A stretch of DNA of 64,000 nucleotides from Atherinomorus stipes (lineage: Eukaryota > Chordata > Actinopteri > Atheriniformes > Atherinidae): assembly GCA_023101725.1 (NCBI GenBank), contig JALJCO010001322.1, forward strand, positions 1-64,000, given 5' to 3'. Below, one piece after another: positions 25,786-37,564 of this stretch. Numbering within the stretch: the stretch's first letter is position 1; every line of letters begins with the position of its first letter. Both the position numbers and the translations under genes were made by a program. The notes under the pieces are model-generated. The model was not told the origin of the DNA and ran no database searches. It was given only the letters and a program-made list of their open reading frames with translations.

Positions 25786-26377
25786 AGCCATGTCTCAAAC
25801 CACACACTTGCCCAAGTGCACTGGTATTCAGTGCGTAGTGCGCACTGTGTACTTTGTCTGTAGCGCACACTTTTGTCGCTAAATGCTGACCCAAACAGAG
25901 CACTGCATTTACAGGAAGTGACAGACTAGCATTGCCTGCTAACGTGAGCTAACTATACTGATCTGGTATAACCGTGGCCTCAAACAAATGACCAGATCAT
26001 AACTGTCATCACAAAGTGAACAGCTTGGTAGAATGCCACAATATACATTAGTAATTATGTCTAAATCTTTTCATGAATGTTACTTAAATCAGTACAATAC
26101 CACCTCCGATGCAGCAGGGGTCGCCACCGCTTCATTCACCGCCATCATTCAGCTCTGAAAGCAGTTCGAAAGTCCTGCCTCTTCCACTACGTCAGCAAAA
26201 TGGCGTCCGTTTAGTGCGAGTAGTGTGCTTCCTTTTGCTCTTTCGTTTTTGGTTGATGTTAGGGCAACATCCTGGTACTTTCAGTGCACTGAATCTTCGC
26301 TTAAATGACAGCATGAACGCACTACACACTCAAAAAGAATGGTTGAAGTGCTTAAGTGTGCGGTTTGAGACACGGCC
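25786..26377. mobile_element. Non-autonomous DNA transposon (MITE), copy 2 of a pair
   Basis: It begins AGCCATGTCTCAAACCACAC and ends GTGCGGTTTGAGACACGGCC, a clear inverted repeat of about 20 bases with further matching inside (CCCAAGTGC / AAGTGCTTAAG). The interior aligns with 4493-4923 but keeps an additional central block (about 26090-26250, including CACTACGTCAGCAAAATGG). This copy is therefore nearer full length. A 136-codon frame inside (26109-26519) runs past the element end and is not a transposase. Confidence 0.85.
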
Positions 26378-26599
26378 ACCCTTTTATCTTACAGTGAAGT
26401 TACTCTTGTACTTTCATCCTACAGGCGTCACTGTAAATCCAATTCCAAGAAATTCTTTGATTTTAATTAAACTACTCAATAATTTAAAGTTCTTTGGTAA
26501 TTATTGTTTTGATGTGTAACAAAACCTCTGCTGGTCGTTTAATGTATCAATATTACAGATCAAATTCTAGAATTATAATATATTTAAAATAATAAATCT

Positions 26600-26709
26600 A
26601 ACTGACTTCTTAAAAATAACAGGTATCGGATCAGTATTCATTATCGACAGATACCTAAACCCCAGGTATCAGAGTCAGTATTGAGGTGAATGGTATTGAA
26701 CATCCCTAG
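26600..26709. mobile_element. Possible worn hAT MITE end
   Basis: GGTATCGG, TATCGACAGATACC and a right end GAACATCCCTAG recall the subterminal and terminal motifs of the 13395-13802 element. The left end and target duplication are not identifiable, so this is tentative. Confidence 0.4.
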
Positions 26710-29700
26710 TTTAAAATGTGAATTATTTTCAAATTTGAGAGATTGGCTTGACAAAACTGCCTTTCACCAATGGTCAGGTGTTGCTTGTCTACATCAACCA
26801 GACCCAGTTTAAACAAATGTGTGAATGCTCAACAGCAGTAGCACAATAACTATTTTACAGACATTGTTAGCAGCATTATTGTTACAGCTTTTCTCTGCTG
26901 ATTGGACTGAAATATATGATAAACTATCTGAAAATGAAAAGAAAACGATCAATAGTTATACTTGATATGCTTTAACCCAAATACTTAGCAGAGCTCCAAG
27001 ATTTGACCACATCATAAGTTGCTTAAAAAATAAATCTCTTACTGAACTTCAGGTTTTTTTTTTTTTTATTCATCGTTACATTTTTTTTTCTTTAGATTAT
27101 GGATCCATGAAGAAAAACATCAGAAATCTGGTGAATGTTGGCATTTCATTGGCAGATGTTTTTATTGGTTTTTAAGTTGTGCAGCAGCCTGTATCCTGGA
27201 TAGATGCAACCCAGGGTTTTAAGTAGGCAAATTTAAATGATTTTCCAATAAAAAAAAAAGAAAAGAAATACCAAATTTCAGCTGAAATCTGAAAATACTG
27301 TTCACATGGTGAGCAAAACATAAGAATCATCTGCTGCATCAGCAAAACACTCATCCAGTGTTTATTAACTAAATATAACCTCCAGGCTAAAAGGAATCAG
27401 CACTGTCTGCTTTCATGTGCGAAGATAAAGATTGATTAAACAGGAGTTGTCCAACAAGTAGGTGTGTAATGCAACACATAAACTCTCCCTGTAACTGATG
27501 CTTTGTGTTGACATCACAAATAATGGACAACAAAGATACACAGCAGGGCAGCACTTTCCTCATTGCTGGAATTCAATACCAATACTTCTTTTAGATGTGG
27601 TTTTACCAGGACTGCAAGTGACTGCATAAAGAAATGGGATAAACTTCAGCTTGCTCCAAAGTGGTCTTGAGCAATTGATTTAAAAGAGAGTATCAGTGCA
27701 TGAATAAGTTTTGCAGCTCCAGGTTCAAAAGCTGACATACTCGGTAGAAAATGGAGTGTTGTCATTTCCCCTTCTTTCCACTTTTTTTGCTTTCTGCCAA
27801 GCTGCCCTCTCGTTTGAACCTCACATTGTGTCAACAAAACGTAAAAGTGAAAAGGTTGCATTGGAGAATGAAAGACAGTTCAGAGATGATTTAGTAATAA
27901 AGTAAAGAGGAAGAGTGGCAACTGAGGGGAGGGTTTAGTTGTCCGAAATGATGAAAAGTGACACTTGAGAGTTCCAACAACAGCAAGATTTCAGGAAACC
28001 AGCGGCGTTTATTGTCTGGACATTCTCTGTGACTGCGGACAGCTGAAATGAGAATGGACATTTCAATTCAGCTCGAAATGCCGACAGCATGCGATGCTCA
28101 GTGTTAAGGTCCCTGGTGACTGAGAGCATGCAAATGTTACACACTTCATTCACAAGAAGGAGTGGGAGTGACGCATTAGGTCTTCTGCCAGAGCTCAGAT
28201 ACTTGTACATATTCATCGTTTGTCAGCTGCTTTGGTAAATTTGTGCATCAAAGCATTTTTAAGTTCACTTCTCAGAAGTTGAGTCGCACACAAATACAGA
28301 TGTGGAAAACTGCTAACTTAGAGAGAAAGTTCAGAATTTTTTGACATAGGGCCTCATTTTCAAGTGAGTCAGGCTCCTACTTATCACTGGAGACAGTTTC
28401 AACATATTTCATTCCATTATTCTAGTCCTTAGAGGGTGCCGATGCTAATGCTAGTGTAAGTCAATAGGAATCTGCTAGCCTGTCATTAAAAACAATCTTA
28501 TCCACTCCACAGAACATCTGAGACAAATCATTAATAACTTATGACTGTGTAAATGGTGTGTTAATAGAATGATGTTACAAATAAAACTAACCCGCATTTT
28601 GTTGCATTTTGATTGTTGCACAAAGTTTTACTTTCTGTATTTGGCAGGAGAGTGATATCATCTGCTGCTACATGCATGAAGGAATCTGATTACACAGTAG
28701 TTAATAGTGGCTCTGACAGAGAATATCATATATAGCTGCAGAATGTGATGTTGGTCGGACTCCCTTTACTGTACATGTTTAGCCCCTGCCTGATGAGTGC
28801 CCCCTCAGTGTGGGTATTTACCCACGGGAACAGAAAAGGTTCCTGTCAAGTCATAACAACACCTTCATTCTCATACTTCACAGATGACATCAAGAGAATA
28901 GGGAGAGTGACGGTTCATGCATGTGTGTGATTGGAGGGAAATATTTTTCACAGTTCCAAATAATCAGTTTTGGCACCACTTCGACTGCCGGGTCAATTTG
29001 AGCTGAACAGTATAATATAAACATGCAGGAGGTGGTTGCAAATATACCAAATGAATTTCCATTTAAAATTTTTGATTACCCCAAATTTGGTACAGAAAAA
29101 TATTTTTCATTATTTCCTTTTTGGATTTTCAGCATAACAGAAACATCAAATAAAGGTTGAATATAATACAAGATAGGGCTTTGACTTTTGCTCAGAAATC
29201 AAGATGGGAGGGAATAGGCAGCAGAGCTATGAGTGTAATATTTAGATATATTTTTGAATTTTAAGTGTTTAATAAAGTGCTTACTTCTTAGAAACAGCCT
29301 CTGGGGAAAATAAAAAAATAAGTGGCCAAGTTTCAAATGAGAGTTTTTGCCTAAGAAAATGCATTTGTTTGACATTATTAAGGTGTTAATGGCCAGTTAA
29401 TGGGGTGTTAACATACAGATAATGGCAGATAAATGAAAAGGAATAAAATGTCCAGCTCTGTTTAGTTTTCACAACGTACTTGAATAAATAAGCGGAAAGA
29501 ATGCTTATTACACTAGGGACTAGAGCACTATGGGAAATTTTTGTTGGTTAGGCCGTCCCATTTTAGTAGCCTCCCATTTCAGAGGGCTGCTTTGGAGTGC
29601 GCAGACTATGTAGCACACTCCGTAGTCTACATAGTCCCCATATTTTGAAGTGCATTGACTTCAGAATGAGACAGCTAAAGTGCCAATATTGGTATTTACT

Positions 29701-30861
29701 GTATAATCACTATGAATGACAGAATCCCTTTCTTTACTTGATATCGGATCAATACCAAATGTTGCAGTGTTGCACAACATTAATTGCAACCAACTGAATC
29801 CCGTTATTATCATGTAACTAGCATGAAGGGCAAACTGTACACTTGTGGCTTCAAAGAAAATGAGCATGTTTTGTCAATTTTTGGCTTTTGAAAAGGAGAC
29901 AAGATAGAGTAAAACATTTTTCCTAAGCCATGAAAACAGTGATTTTACATTAATTAAACAAAAGCCAATTTTTTTTTTTTTTTTTTTGCATTTTAAAGTT
30001 TGTGCTGCAAATAAATTTATGGCTCATTTTCTAGAAGTGGGTCCAAAAATTTGCATTTCATTAGGTAGTGGAGCTTTAAGTGAGCTTCAAACTTTCATCA
30101 GCTTCCAGTGGAAATCCTCATGGAGTCAATTGGTAATAATGATTTTTCAATCTTGACGTAAAACAAATTCAAAAGAACACTACAGCAATTTAGTATTGTA
30201 CATCCACAGAGATAGACAACTTACAAGAGCAATTTATAAATCAGTGGGCAAAATCAATGCAGGAGAAACCTGAGTTTTAGTCCCTGGCATTGGTGATAGA
30301 AATCAATATCCCTCATCAGACCCTTTTTGTCTGAACAGATGACACTGTGCAAGTTATCCTTCCTTGTGGACTCTAGCATGTTCCAAGACCAATAAATTGT
30401 TGCCTTAAAGAAAAAAAACTGAGTTGAGTGTGTTTCACTTATTTTTTTAAAATAAGTTGATTTTACAAGTATTATTCGCTTATTTTTGCATGCAGATATA
30501 CTGTACATACAGTATATAGATACACCCACTGATACAGAGGATGAAGAAATGGTAAACAGATATTTGCATCCATATATTCTTCACCCTACAGTAAAATGAG
30601 CATGAAATAGATTTGTAAATTTCCAATATTTTCCTTTTTGCTGAACATGTATATTTGTCATATTTCACTGATAAAAGCTAAGTGCTGCTGCATCTGTGAT
30701 GATTCCCAGTGGTCAGAGGAAACATTTGCTTTAAAGTAGGATTGCTGAAACACTTTGCATTTTCTCTGTGAAATCTTGATATTTTAGTTTTCTTCACACC
30801 AAATTTCTGTCCGACTGCAGAGAAATAGGAGGGAGAAAATTAATTTCATTAGAAGGAATAC
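26710..30861. other. Intergenic sequence without genes
   Basis: No supported gene. Poly-T tracts lie at about 27054-27067 and 29970-29987. A small hairpin is listed separately at 29604. Frames of 60-93 codons are scattered on both strands without domains. Confidence 0.5.
29604..29636. repeat. Short perfect inverted repeat
   Basis: GACTATGTAG (29604-29613) and its exact complement CTACATAGTC (29627-29636) are separated by 13 bases. It may be an end of an old DNA element (nearby sequence also has AGTGCGC-type motifs) or chance. Confidence 0.6.
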
Positions 30862-31218
30862 ATGTCAGAACTATATGCCGGGGAAGTAGAGGCCAATCAC
30901 AGGCCAAGCACTGCGGATAGTAGCAAAGGCAGAACCCATGCGCAGCATCCGGTGGCAACCCTGTTAACAGAAGTTGGGGATGCTGCGCATGCATGCTGCC
31001 TTTTCTACTATTCACGGTGCTTCACCTGTGATTCACCTGTACTTCTGCGGCATATAGTTCTCCTATTGAATGCCGCCTAGTCAATCCTTTGATGCGAAAT
31101 CGGCTTCTTGTTTGTACTCAATTTCGTGCGGGTCACGAAAAGTAATAGGACAAAATGTCAAATTAATTAGCTCATTATCGCCAAGTGGTGCTAATTGGAT
31201 CTACCAGATCACAGCAAC
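30862..31218. mobile_element. Large palindromic (foldback-type) element, copy 1
   Basis: Arms of about 90 bases (30868-30958 and 30972-31060) are imperfect reverse complements around a centre near 30965; for example CATGCGCAGCATCC pairs with GGATGCTGCGCATG, and GAACTATATGCCG with CGGCATATAGTTC. The sequence continues right to CAGCAAC at 31218. That right end (CCAAGTGGTGCTAATTGG, ATCACAGCAAC) is the reverse complement of the left end of the related element at 53597-53922. Hence both derive from one inverted-repeat transposon, and this copy has lost its outer left end. No coding capacity is visible. Confidence 0.75.
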
Positions 31219-31599
31219 CGTCACCCATCTTTATGAGCGCTACAACTGCCGGCGAGGCAGAGAGAAATATCATTCCCCACTGGTTGTAGCGACCTCACCA
31301 TTAGCCCCGCACATTGCTAGCTAACAACGTGTTTGTTCCACGGTTGGCTGCCTGACGAGTGATGGCTGTCACTCGTGACGGCGATAACAATCCATGCTCA
31401 CGTCAGCACGACAGGGTGAACAATGAGAGGGTTGTACTGTAGCACATCAGCTGATATCTCGCTCGCTTAACCCCCAACACTACAGCGAAGCAGTTGGGTT
31501 AACGCAAGCATTATGTCCGGTAAAGAGCAGTAGGACGATCAGCACATCCTTCGCACATTTTCCAGGAAATCATGTGGATCTAAGTGGTGCAGGGGGGGG

Positions 31600-32575
31600 C
31601 GAGAGAGGGGGGGAGACATGCAGGGGGAAAGAGAAAGAGCCCGGGAACGGGAGGGGTACCTAAGGGCCCAGGGAAACGGGAAGGCTGCTTCTCAGTTGCC
31701 TGCATGCCCTCTCACTCGTTTTTATGAAGCGTGGCGGAGCAGCTGCATACTGACAGACTGGTTGGACAAGACCCTCAGATTGGGATATTCTCTCCAATTC
31801 TGCGGGCTCCCCCCAGCATTCAGGGACATTCAGAGATGAATCTATCCTCCCAACAAGAGATAGAGTTCCTCGAAGGGGAAAATTCAGGACCTGCTATTTA
31901 AACAGGCCGTGTCAATTGTTCCTCCTCACACAAGGAATGGGGTTTCTACTCCCCATACTTTTTGGTTCCCAAAAGACGAGGGGCTACAGATCCATCCTGG
32001 ACTTCCGTGCCCTGAACACGCATATCCGTCACAAAATGGTCTGCGTGCTAACTGTAACCAACCAAGCGACAGGTTCTTAACCATCAACTTGAAGGATGCT
32101 TATTTTCATGTCGAAGTGGCGACAAAACACAGGAAATTCCTGCATATTGCTTTCCAGGGAACAGCCTAGAATACAACAGGCTCCTATTCAGCTATTCCCT
32201 CGTATGTTCAGCAAATGTGTGGATGCAGCGCTACAACCACTACGCAGCCAAGAGATGAGGGCCTTCCTTTATCTGGGTGACCTCATTGTGGTGGCCAGCT
32301 CCAGACAATGGGCCATTTTTCACCCCGCTCAGTTGATACTTCAGTTGATACTTCAGTATCAACTAAGTTGATACTTCAGATACTACAGTTGATACCAAGT
32401 TGGGATTTACCATCAACTGGGAGAAGAGCACCGCTCAACCAAGCCAGCAGGCCGAGTATTTGGGGATTGTGCTCAATTCTGTCAGCCTGAGAGCCACTCT
32501 GTCGGAGTCCAGACGGACAGTCCTACAGCAGGAGATTCTCAAGCTGCGACAGGGTCCACGTTGCAGCCTTATTAG
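31600..32575 (+). pseudogene. DIRS-type retrotransposon reverse-transcriptase relic
   Basis: Translation in shifting frames gives a LTDWLDKTLRLGYSLQF segment (about 31755-31805), then VPPHTRNGV, LKDAYFHVEVATKHRKFLHI, FSKCVDAALQPLRSQ, FLYLGDLIVVAS, and LGFTINWEKSTAQPSQQAEY followed by LGIVLNSV. The order matches the reverse transcriptase of DIRS1-like elements (tyrosine-recombinase retrotransposons). At least three frameshifts break the ORF. The expected YLDD catalytic motif reads YLGD, with the first Asp codon replaced by GGT at 32276-32278. A local amplification of a TTGATACTTCAG unit (about 32332-32397) adds extra sequence between the palm and the WEKS block. RNase H, methylase-like and recombinase regions are not recognised. 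Confidence 0.85.
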
Positions 32576-33913
32576 AATTCCACAGGATTATATTTTACAG
32601 GATGTTCTGATTCCTTTTGTTCACAAAGGAAGTACTACTGTCAGTGCTTAAGCATGCTGTTCTAAAGGCCTTAGCTTATTTTTGGAACAGAAAACTGTAC
32701 TGAACCCCAGATTTAGTTGCGTCACTCCATTGTAGTGTGCTCCACACTGATTTTGACACGAGTGATGTCATGACATGCTGTGAAATTACCAGGCAAGGTG
32801 GGATGGAACCACTCACGCTCAATGAAATTACCACTTGGCCAGCATGAGGTCACTGCGCTTGTTCTGCTGCAGCATGAAAACAGGGCTTCCAGTCTTTCCA
32901 TAACAAGCGTATCAGGCAACACTGGGAGTGAACTGTACTTACACAAATGAAGAAATTTGTCAAAGGAAAATGAGAACATCAATTATGCTCAAAACCACAG
33001 TGCTAATTAACTACTGTAAGAACAAAAGGCCGTGATCTCATAAAATCCAAAAGATGTGAGATGTGGAGAAAAGTCTGTATTTATTTAGTTTCATAAAGTG
33101 ACTGACTGACCTTAACACATGGAAACTAAACCATGGTTAAATCAATCACTGGTCAAAAGCAAGCAAGCTGTCAATAGATTTATATTCACATCAGAGCTCT
33201 GACAGGAAGTTAAAGACACATGTACAGATGCCGTGCACGTATGCTTTTAATCTAAATTTTGATTCTGAAACAGATTTTTTCCTCATCCTCATTTCTCTCC
33301 ACTGCATGGACAATGTAAAATGAAAGCACACTGTATAAAGCCTGTCAACTACTAATAAACAGTAATCAGCACTAAAGAGGCTTGGTAAACACATTGCAAC
33401 AGATCCAACCAAGCATTGACTTCTGATATAGAAACAATAATAATAAAAAAAATCTTTTGTTTTCTTCTTTTTAAGATCTTTTTGCTCTCATAAAAAATTA
33501 ATCATTGGTAAATACAAACAATGTACCTTTCCTGTCCACAGTGGTTTTCCTTGACAAAAATGAATGTGTTTGCTGATTTCCCCAAGCATAAGGGTTCAAT
33601 ACTTTGTCCTGAAGATGGATGAAGCTTTTACAATTGTCAAACATCCTCAGGCATACTGCATGGCCATTGCTTTTTCTTTTTGTATATTTATATATCTATA
33701 TCTATTTATCTCTCTCTCTCTACACAATCACACCCATATAAAATATATACATATGGACATCAGCAGAGATCTAGCTGTTGCACCCCATTAAGCACGAGTT
33801 AAAGTCTTGAAGGCAGAGATTTGAAAAATCACTGTTTTCTGACATTTAGATGTCAGCCATCATCCCCCACTGTTCTACAAGCATCACCTCAGTCTCTGAT
33901 GCACTGAATAAGT
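32576..33913. other. Intergenic sequence without genes
   Basis: No gene or repeat copy identified. A pyrimidine-rich/AT low-complexity patch lies at 33681-33722. Confidence 0.5.
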
Positions 33914-33917
33914 TTAA

Positions 33918-34781
33918 AGTGTTAATGACACGTTTGTGACATTTTTTGCCATGTTTTATGGACCAAAACGTTCTTCATGATCTATGTAACAGAAACAAGT
34001 GCAGCTGCGTAGATGAGTTTTTAGAAAACATCGATGCATTACAGCGCATCTAACCAGACTCTGGCGCTGTTAGCTGAAACAAGACGTGACGTCTGCCACA
34101 GAGCATTTACAGCTCATATAAGATTGAAGTCAATGGCTTCATTGCGGTTTTAAAGTTAGTTTTCCAGTTTCCAGTTCCACAAACTAACAGTAACAACTCA
34201 GCCTTCTATTGTATTGTCAGTTAATGTTTAAAAGCTTGTAAGTACAGGGCTGGTTTATTTAGGGTTACTACAGATCCAGGATTTTATTTAGAAGAGGATA
34301 AAGAAGCAGGTCGGACTTACCAGTTACCAGCGGGACCCCTCTTCAGCCACCAACGTGTTGAGACTTTTAACACATGAAACTGCAATCATGTCCTCTGGAA
34401 TATTCTTTTTCAACCATTGTTGCTTACTAACATTGGTCATACAGCAAATGTATGGACAGACAGCTGCTCCTCGGTTATGACAGGACTTCTCTGGCCATCA
34501 GATCTCCTCCAGCTGCTTCCAAAGATGCATCCTTCCCTCCCCCTTCGATCCTCATATTTATAAACAGGAACTATTTAAAACTCGACTAGAACTATGTAAG
34601 TTGTTATCTTCTCATTTTAAAGGCTAATTATTTGCCACGGCTAGCTGCGAACTGACCGCTAGCCACAAGCTAACTCGTTAGCCGGTTAACAGCGAGCTAA
34701 CACAGGGAACGAGTGCCTCTTCTCTGTCACCCCTGGCTCTATGTCGGACTGGTGCAGCTCCTTAATCGTGTCATCACCACT
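33918..34781 (+). mobile_element. TTAA-flanked inverted-repeat transposon X1
   Basis: The element begins AGTGTTAATGACACG after TTAA (33914-33917) and ends CGTGTCATCACCACT before TTAA (34782-34785), giving terminal inverted repeats. Its sequence from the left end inward reappears in reverse complement in the neighbour at 34786-36319 (for example ATTTTTTGCC, TAACAGAAA, GAGTTTTTAGAAAACAT and CTATGTCGGACT segments). A TTAA duplication fits piggyBac or Kolobok superfamilies. There is no transposase, so it is non-autonomous. Confidence 0.75.
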
Positions 34782-34785
34782 TTAA

Positions 34786-36319
34786 TGTGCTGATGACAGG
34801 ACCTTAACTTCCAGTAACTTTGCCATACAACAACATACCAAGACAAAACCAGTAGTTCTGTGCAATTAGAAGTTAATCAGACGTGTATTTATGTAAATAT
34901 CCGATGTTTAGGAGGCTCAGCTAAATGCTAATAGCTTTTCAGTTGCGAAACGTGTCGTCAGCGACGGTCTGCCCATTGAGTTACATGAATAATCTAAACC
35001 ATGGAAAACATGAAAGATGGCTCCAGAACAGCTAGATTGGAACTAGTTTGTGTGCTGGGATCATCAGTCAGTTCAGAAAAGTGTGATAATGCTGAGGAAT
35101 TTGGGGAAGTAACATTTTACAAGCTAGAGCTGGAGGAGAACTGTAGCCAGCTGCCTACAGTCTGTCTCCAGCCTCAGGTCCACTGATTCAGCTAAAAGCC
35201 TGCGAGACCACGTTGAGAGAACCAGAACCGGAACAACACGAGGACCCACAACTGATAAGGAGCTGCAGTAGTTTGACATAGAGCCAGGCATTCACTGGGT
35301 TAGCAACGATGGTTGAAAAAGAATAATTCAGAGGACATTTTGCAGTTTCATTGTGTTAGAAGTCTCAACAAGTTGGTTCCTCCAGCTCCAGTAAACAGAC
35401 GATGACAGGAGTAGAGACGTCCTGCTGCTGGCTACTGTTTCCGGTGAGTCCAGACTCCGACTTGCTTCTTCAAAATAAAATTCTAAATCTGTAGGAAACC
35501 GAAATAAACTAATTCTGCACTTACGAGCTTTTAACCATTAACTGTCAACACAATTTGAAGGCTGAGTCGTTACTGTTCGTCTGTAAAACTGGAAAAGGAA
35601 CTTAATAATAGCAATGAAGCCACTTCAGTGTTAAGTAAGCAGTGAAGAAGAGGCTCTTGCAGATGTCATTTCCGATTTCGTCTCACAGCGCCACAGTCTG
35701 GTCAGATGTGCTGAAAAAGCAGCAATGTTTTCTAATAACTCATCTATGCAGCTGTGCTTATTTCTGTTACATAAACCCCGTTTCCACCCGCGGGTCTGGG
35801 TCGGGTCGGGTCGGGCCAGGCCGGATCGGGTGGGTTTTGGTACGGACGTGTTGATTTTGCGCTGCATCCCCACAGCAACCTGTACCCTTACTCTGGAGGC
35901 GCTGGACAGCCCTGCTACGTGATCGCGTGACATCATCGCCATGCAGCGCCGTTTAACCAAAACACCGCGCCACACGTGACAGAAACAAAAGGAGTCACCC
36001 CGGCTTTGTTTTTATGCTTGGTCAGGAGGGAAGTGAGATTTTTCAACAAATCAATGTATTGCTTTGTGTTAGCTCCACCTCTTTGGTCCGGATCGGTTAG
36101 ATCAGTACCCTTACCGAAGGGTGCCAAAAAAGTAGGCCGGGTCGGGTCGGATATAAGGGTACCCGTCCCAGTTTTTATCTGTGGAGACGCAAAAAACGTG
36201 GCCCGATCCGGCCCCACCCGACCCAGACCCGCTGGTGGAAACGGGGCTATAGATCATCATAGAGAACGCTTTGGTTGATAAAACACGGCAAAAAATGTGA
36301 AAAACGTGTCATCAGCACT
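34786..36319 (-). mobile_element. TTAA-flanked inverted-repeat transposon X2, opposite orientation
   Basis: It starts TGTGCTGATGACAGG directly after the TTAA shared with X1 and ends CGTGTCATCAGCACT before TTAA at 36320-36323. Read on the minus strand from 36319 it aligns by eye with X1 through most of X1's length, so X1 and X2 together form an inverted repeat of several hundred bases with a spacer. The element also holds a 475-base GC-rich MITE at 35774-36248. Without that insert it is about 1.06 kb, longer than X1, so X1 appears internally shortened or X2 carries extra sequence (34786-35230). Confidence 0.7.
35774..36248. mobile_element. GC-rich MITE nested in X2, with ATA target duplication
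   Basis: Ends are AACCCCGTTTCCACC and GGTGGAAACGGGGCT. The subterminal parts carry repeated GGGTCGGGTC (left) and its complement GACCC-type motifs (right), extending the inverted repeat to about 45 bases. Flanks are ATA on both sides (35771-35773 and 36249-36251). Removing the insert plus one ATA restores a continuous TTACATAGATCAT that matches the X1 arm in reverse complement, which confirms the boundaries. The 3-bp duplication suggests PIF/Harbinger or a related group. Confidence 0.88.
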
Positions 36320-36323
36320 TTAA

Positions 36324-36868
36324 AGGTATAGTCCGAAGTTCCCCTCCTAAAAAATAAACATTAGACTTAGATAAACATTCACTTGAGCAAGTGAAATCCA
36401 TCTCAAACCCTGTCTTTTGGCTTCTACTCGCGTGCCGTGGTGCGATTGAACGCAACTCTCTCTCCCCCTGCCTGTAATTCGCTTTTTTGTATTGTTTTGG
36501 TCTGGTCGGGACGTTTCTGGGTGGAGATTTCTGTTTATATCGGCTGCCAATGACAGAGCTAAGAGCATGTGGAAATAAGCTCAAGATTGGAGCAGACGCC
36601 AGTCACTCGAACTCTCGAAGGGAAAAGAAGGAAAGAAAGGAAACACCGTGGATGCACCGAAGAAAATGTAAGAGCTTCAGATATTGCACTTTGGAAAACC
36701 AGGGTTAATCATAGTTTGGCTTTTACCTGCTTCTGAGCTCTGAAGGAGAAGCTTGAAGTTGAATAGGCTAGCTAGAACGAGGCGGCCATTAGCCTGAGAG
36801 GGAGGAGCGCTAAGTTTGAATACTGTTGTTTGCAAACAGAAACGCTGGAGGGACTTCGGACTTTACCT
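36324..36868. mobile_element. TTAA-flanked MITE Y
   Basis: The element starts AGGTATAGTCCGAAGT and ends ACTTCGGACTTTACCT, imperfect terminal inverted repeats of 16 bases, flanked by TTAA at 36320-36323 (shared with X2) and 36869-36872. Its TIR sequence differs from X1/X2. A 94-codon frame on the minus strand and others inside show no transposase motif. A purine-rich tract (AAAAGAAGGAAAGAAAGG) lies near 36625. Confidence 0.85.
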
Positions 36869-36872
36869 TTAA

Positions 36873-37564
36873 ATCTGTTACAGCTGAATTAACATGGGAT
36901 TAACATATTGATCGTATTAAATGGGAAATTTTAAAGTCTATAGCAATCCCTGTATAAATCTATGATAATACTAAATCATGATATTACTGAATTATACTCC
37001 CCAGGTATCCCACTGCTTTAAATAATAGAGATCAACCTTTAAAATGTCAACTTATAAAATTTTCTTTTTTGCTGAAAAGCATATTTCAAAAATGTATCTT
37101 ACCAAGATTTGCAATCTTTCGTCAAGCCAAAAAGTCTCTTTGAACTTGTTTTGAGAGGGATCGTGGAATGCTTAAGATGATGAATAGCCTAACATCCCTT
37201 GTTTCTTTTTTAGTCACCAAATCTTGAAATTGGTTATCTTTCTATATTCTTTTTTAGTTATATTGGGTGAAATCATTTCACAAAACATATTTTTGAGATT
37301 GCTTGTCAAACCAAATTTTTGGTAGGAAAACTTTCTAGGCTTCACAGGACCATTTCAGACCTATCCTTTCTGCAGGCATTGATTTTTGAACATTAATGTA
37401 TGTAAGGGTTAAAGGGAATTATTAAAATTGAGGTCAAAATAAATGAAGTTTTGGTTTTTGTTTGTTTGTAATGTAATGGATTAAATATATTTCATTCAAT
37501 TTTATTTGCAGTGTGAAGGATTCGATGTCAACCTTGATGACATGGTAAATATCTGTGCCAGTTC
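36873..37564. other. Intergenic sequence without genes
   Basis: AT-rich sequence with no recognisable gene or repeat copy. Confidence 0.5.

Noticed and set aside
34520..34720. CpG/GC-containing GCTAGC-rich patch as a gene promoter
   Set aside because: It lies within the X1 transposon and no exon follows; similar GCTAGC/GTTAGC motifs are common in fish repeats.
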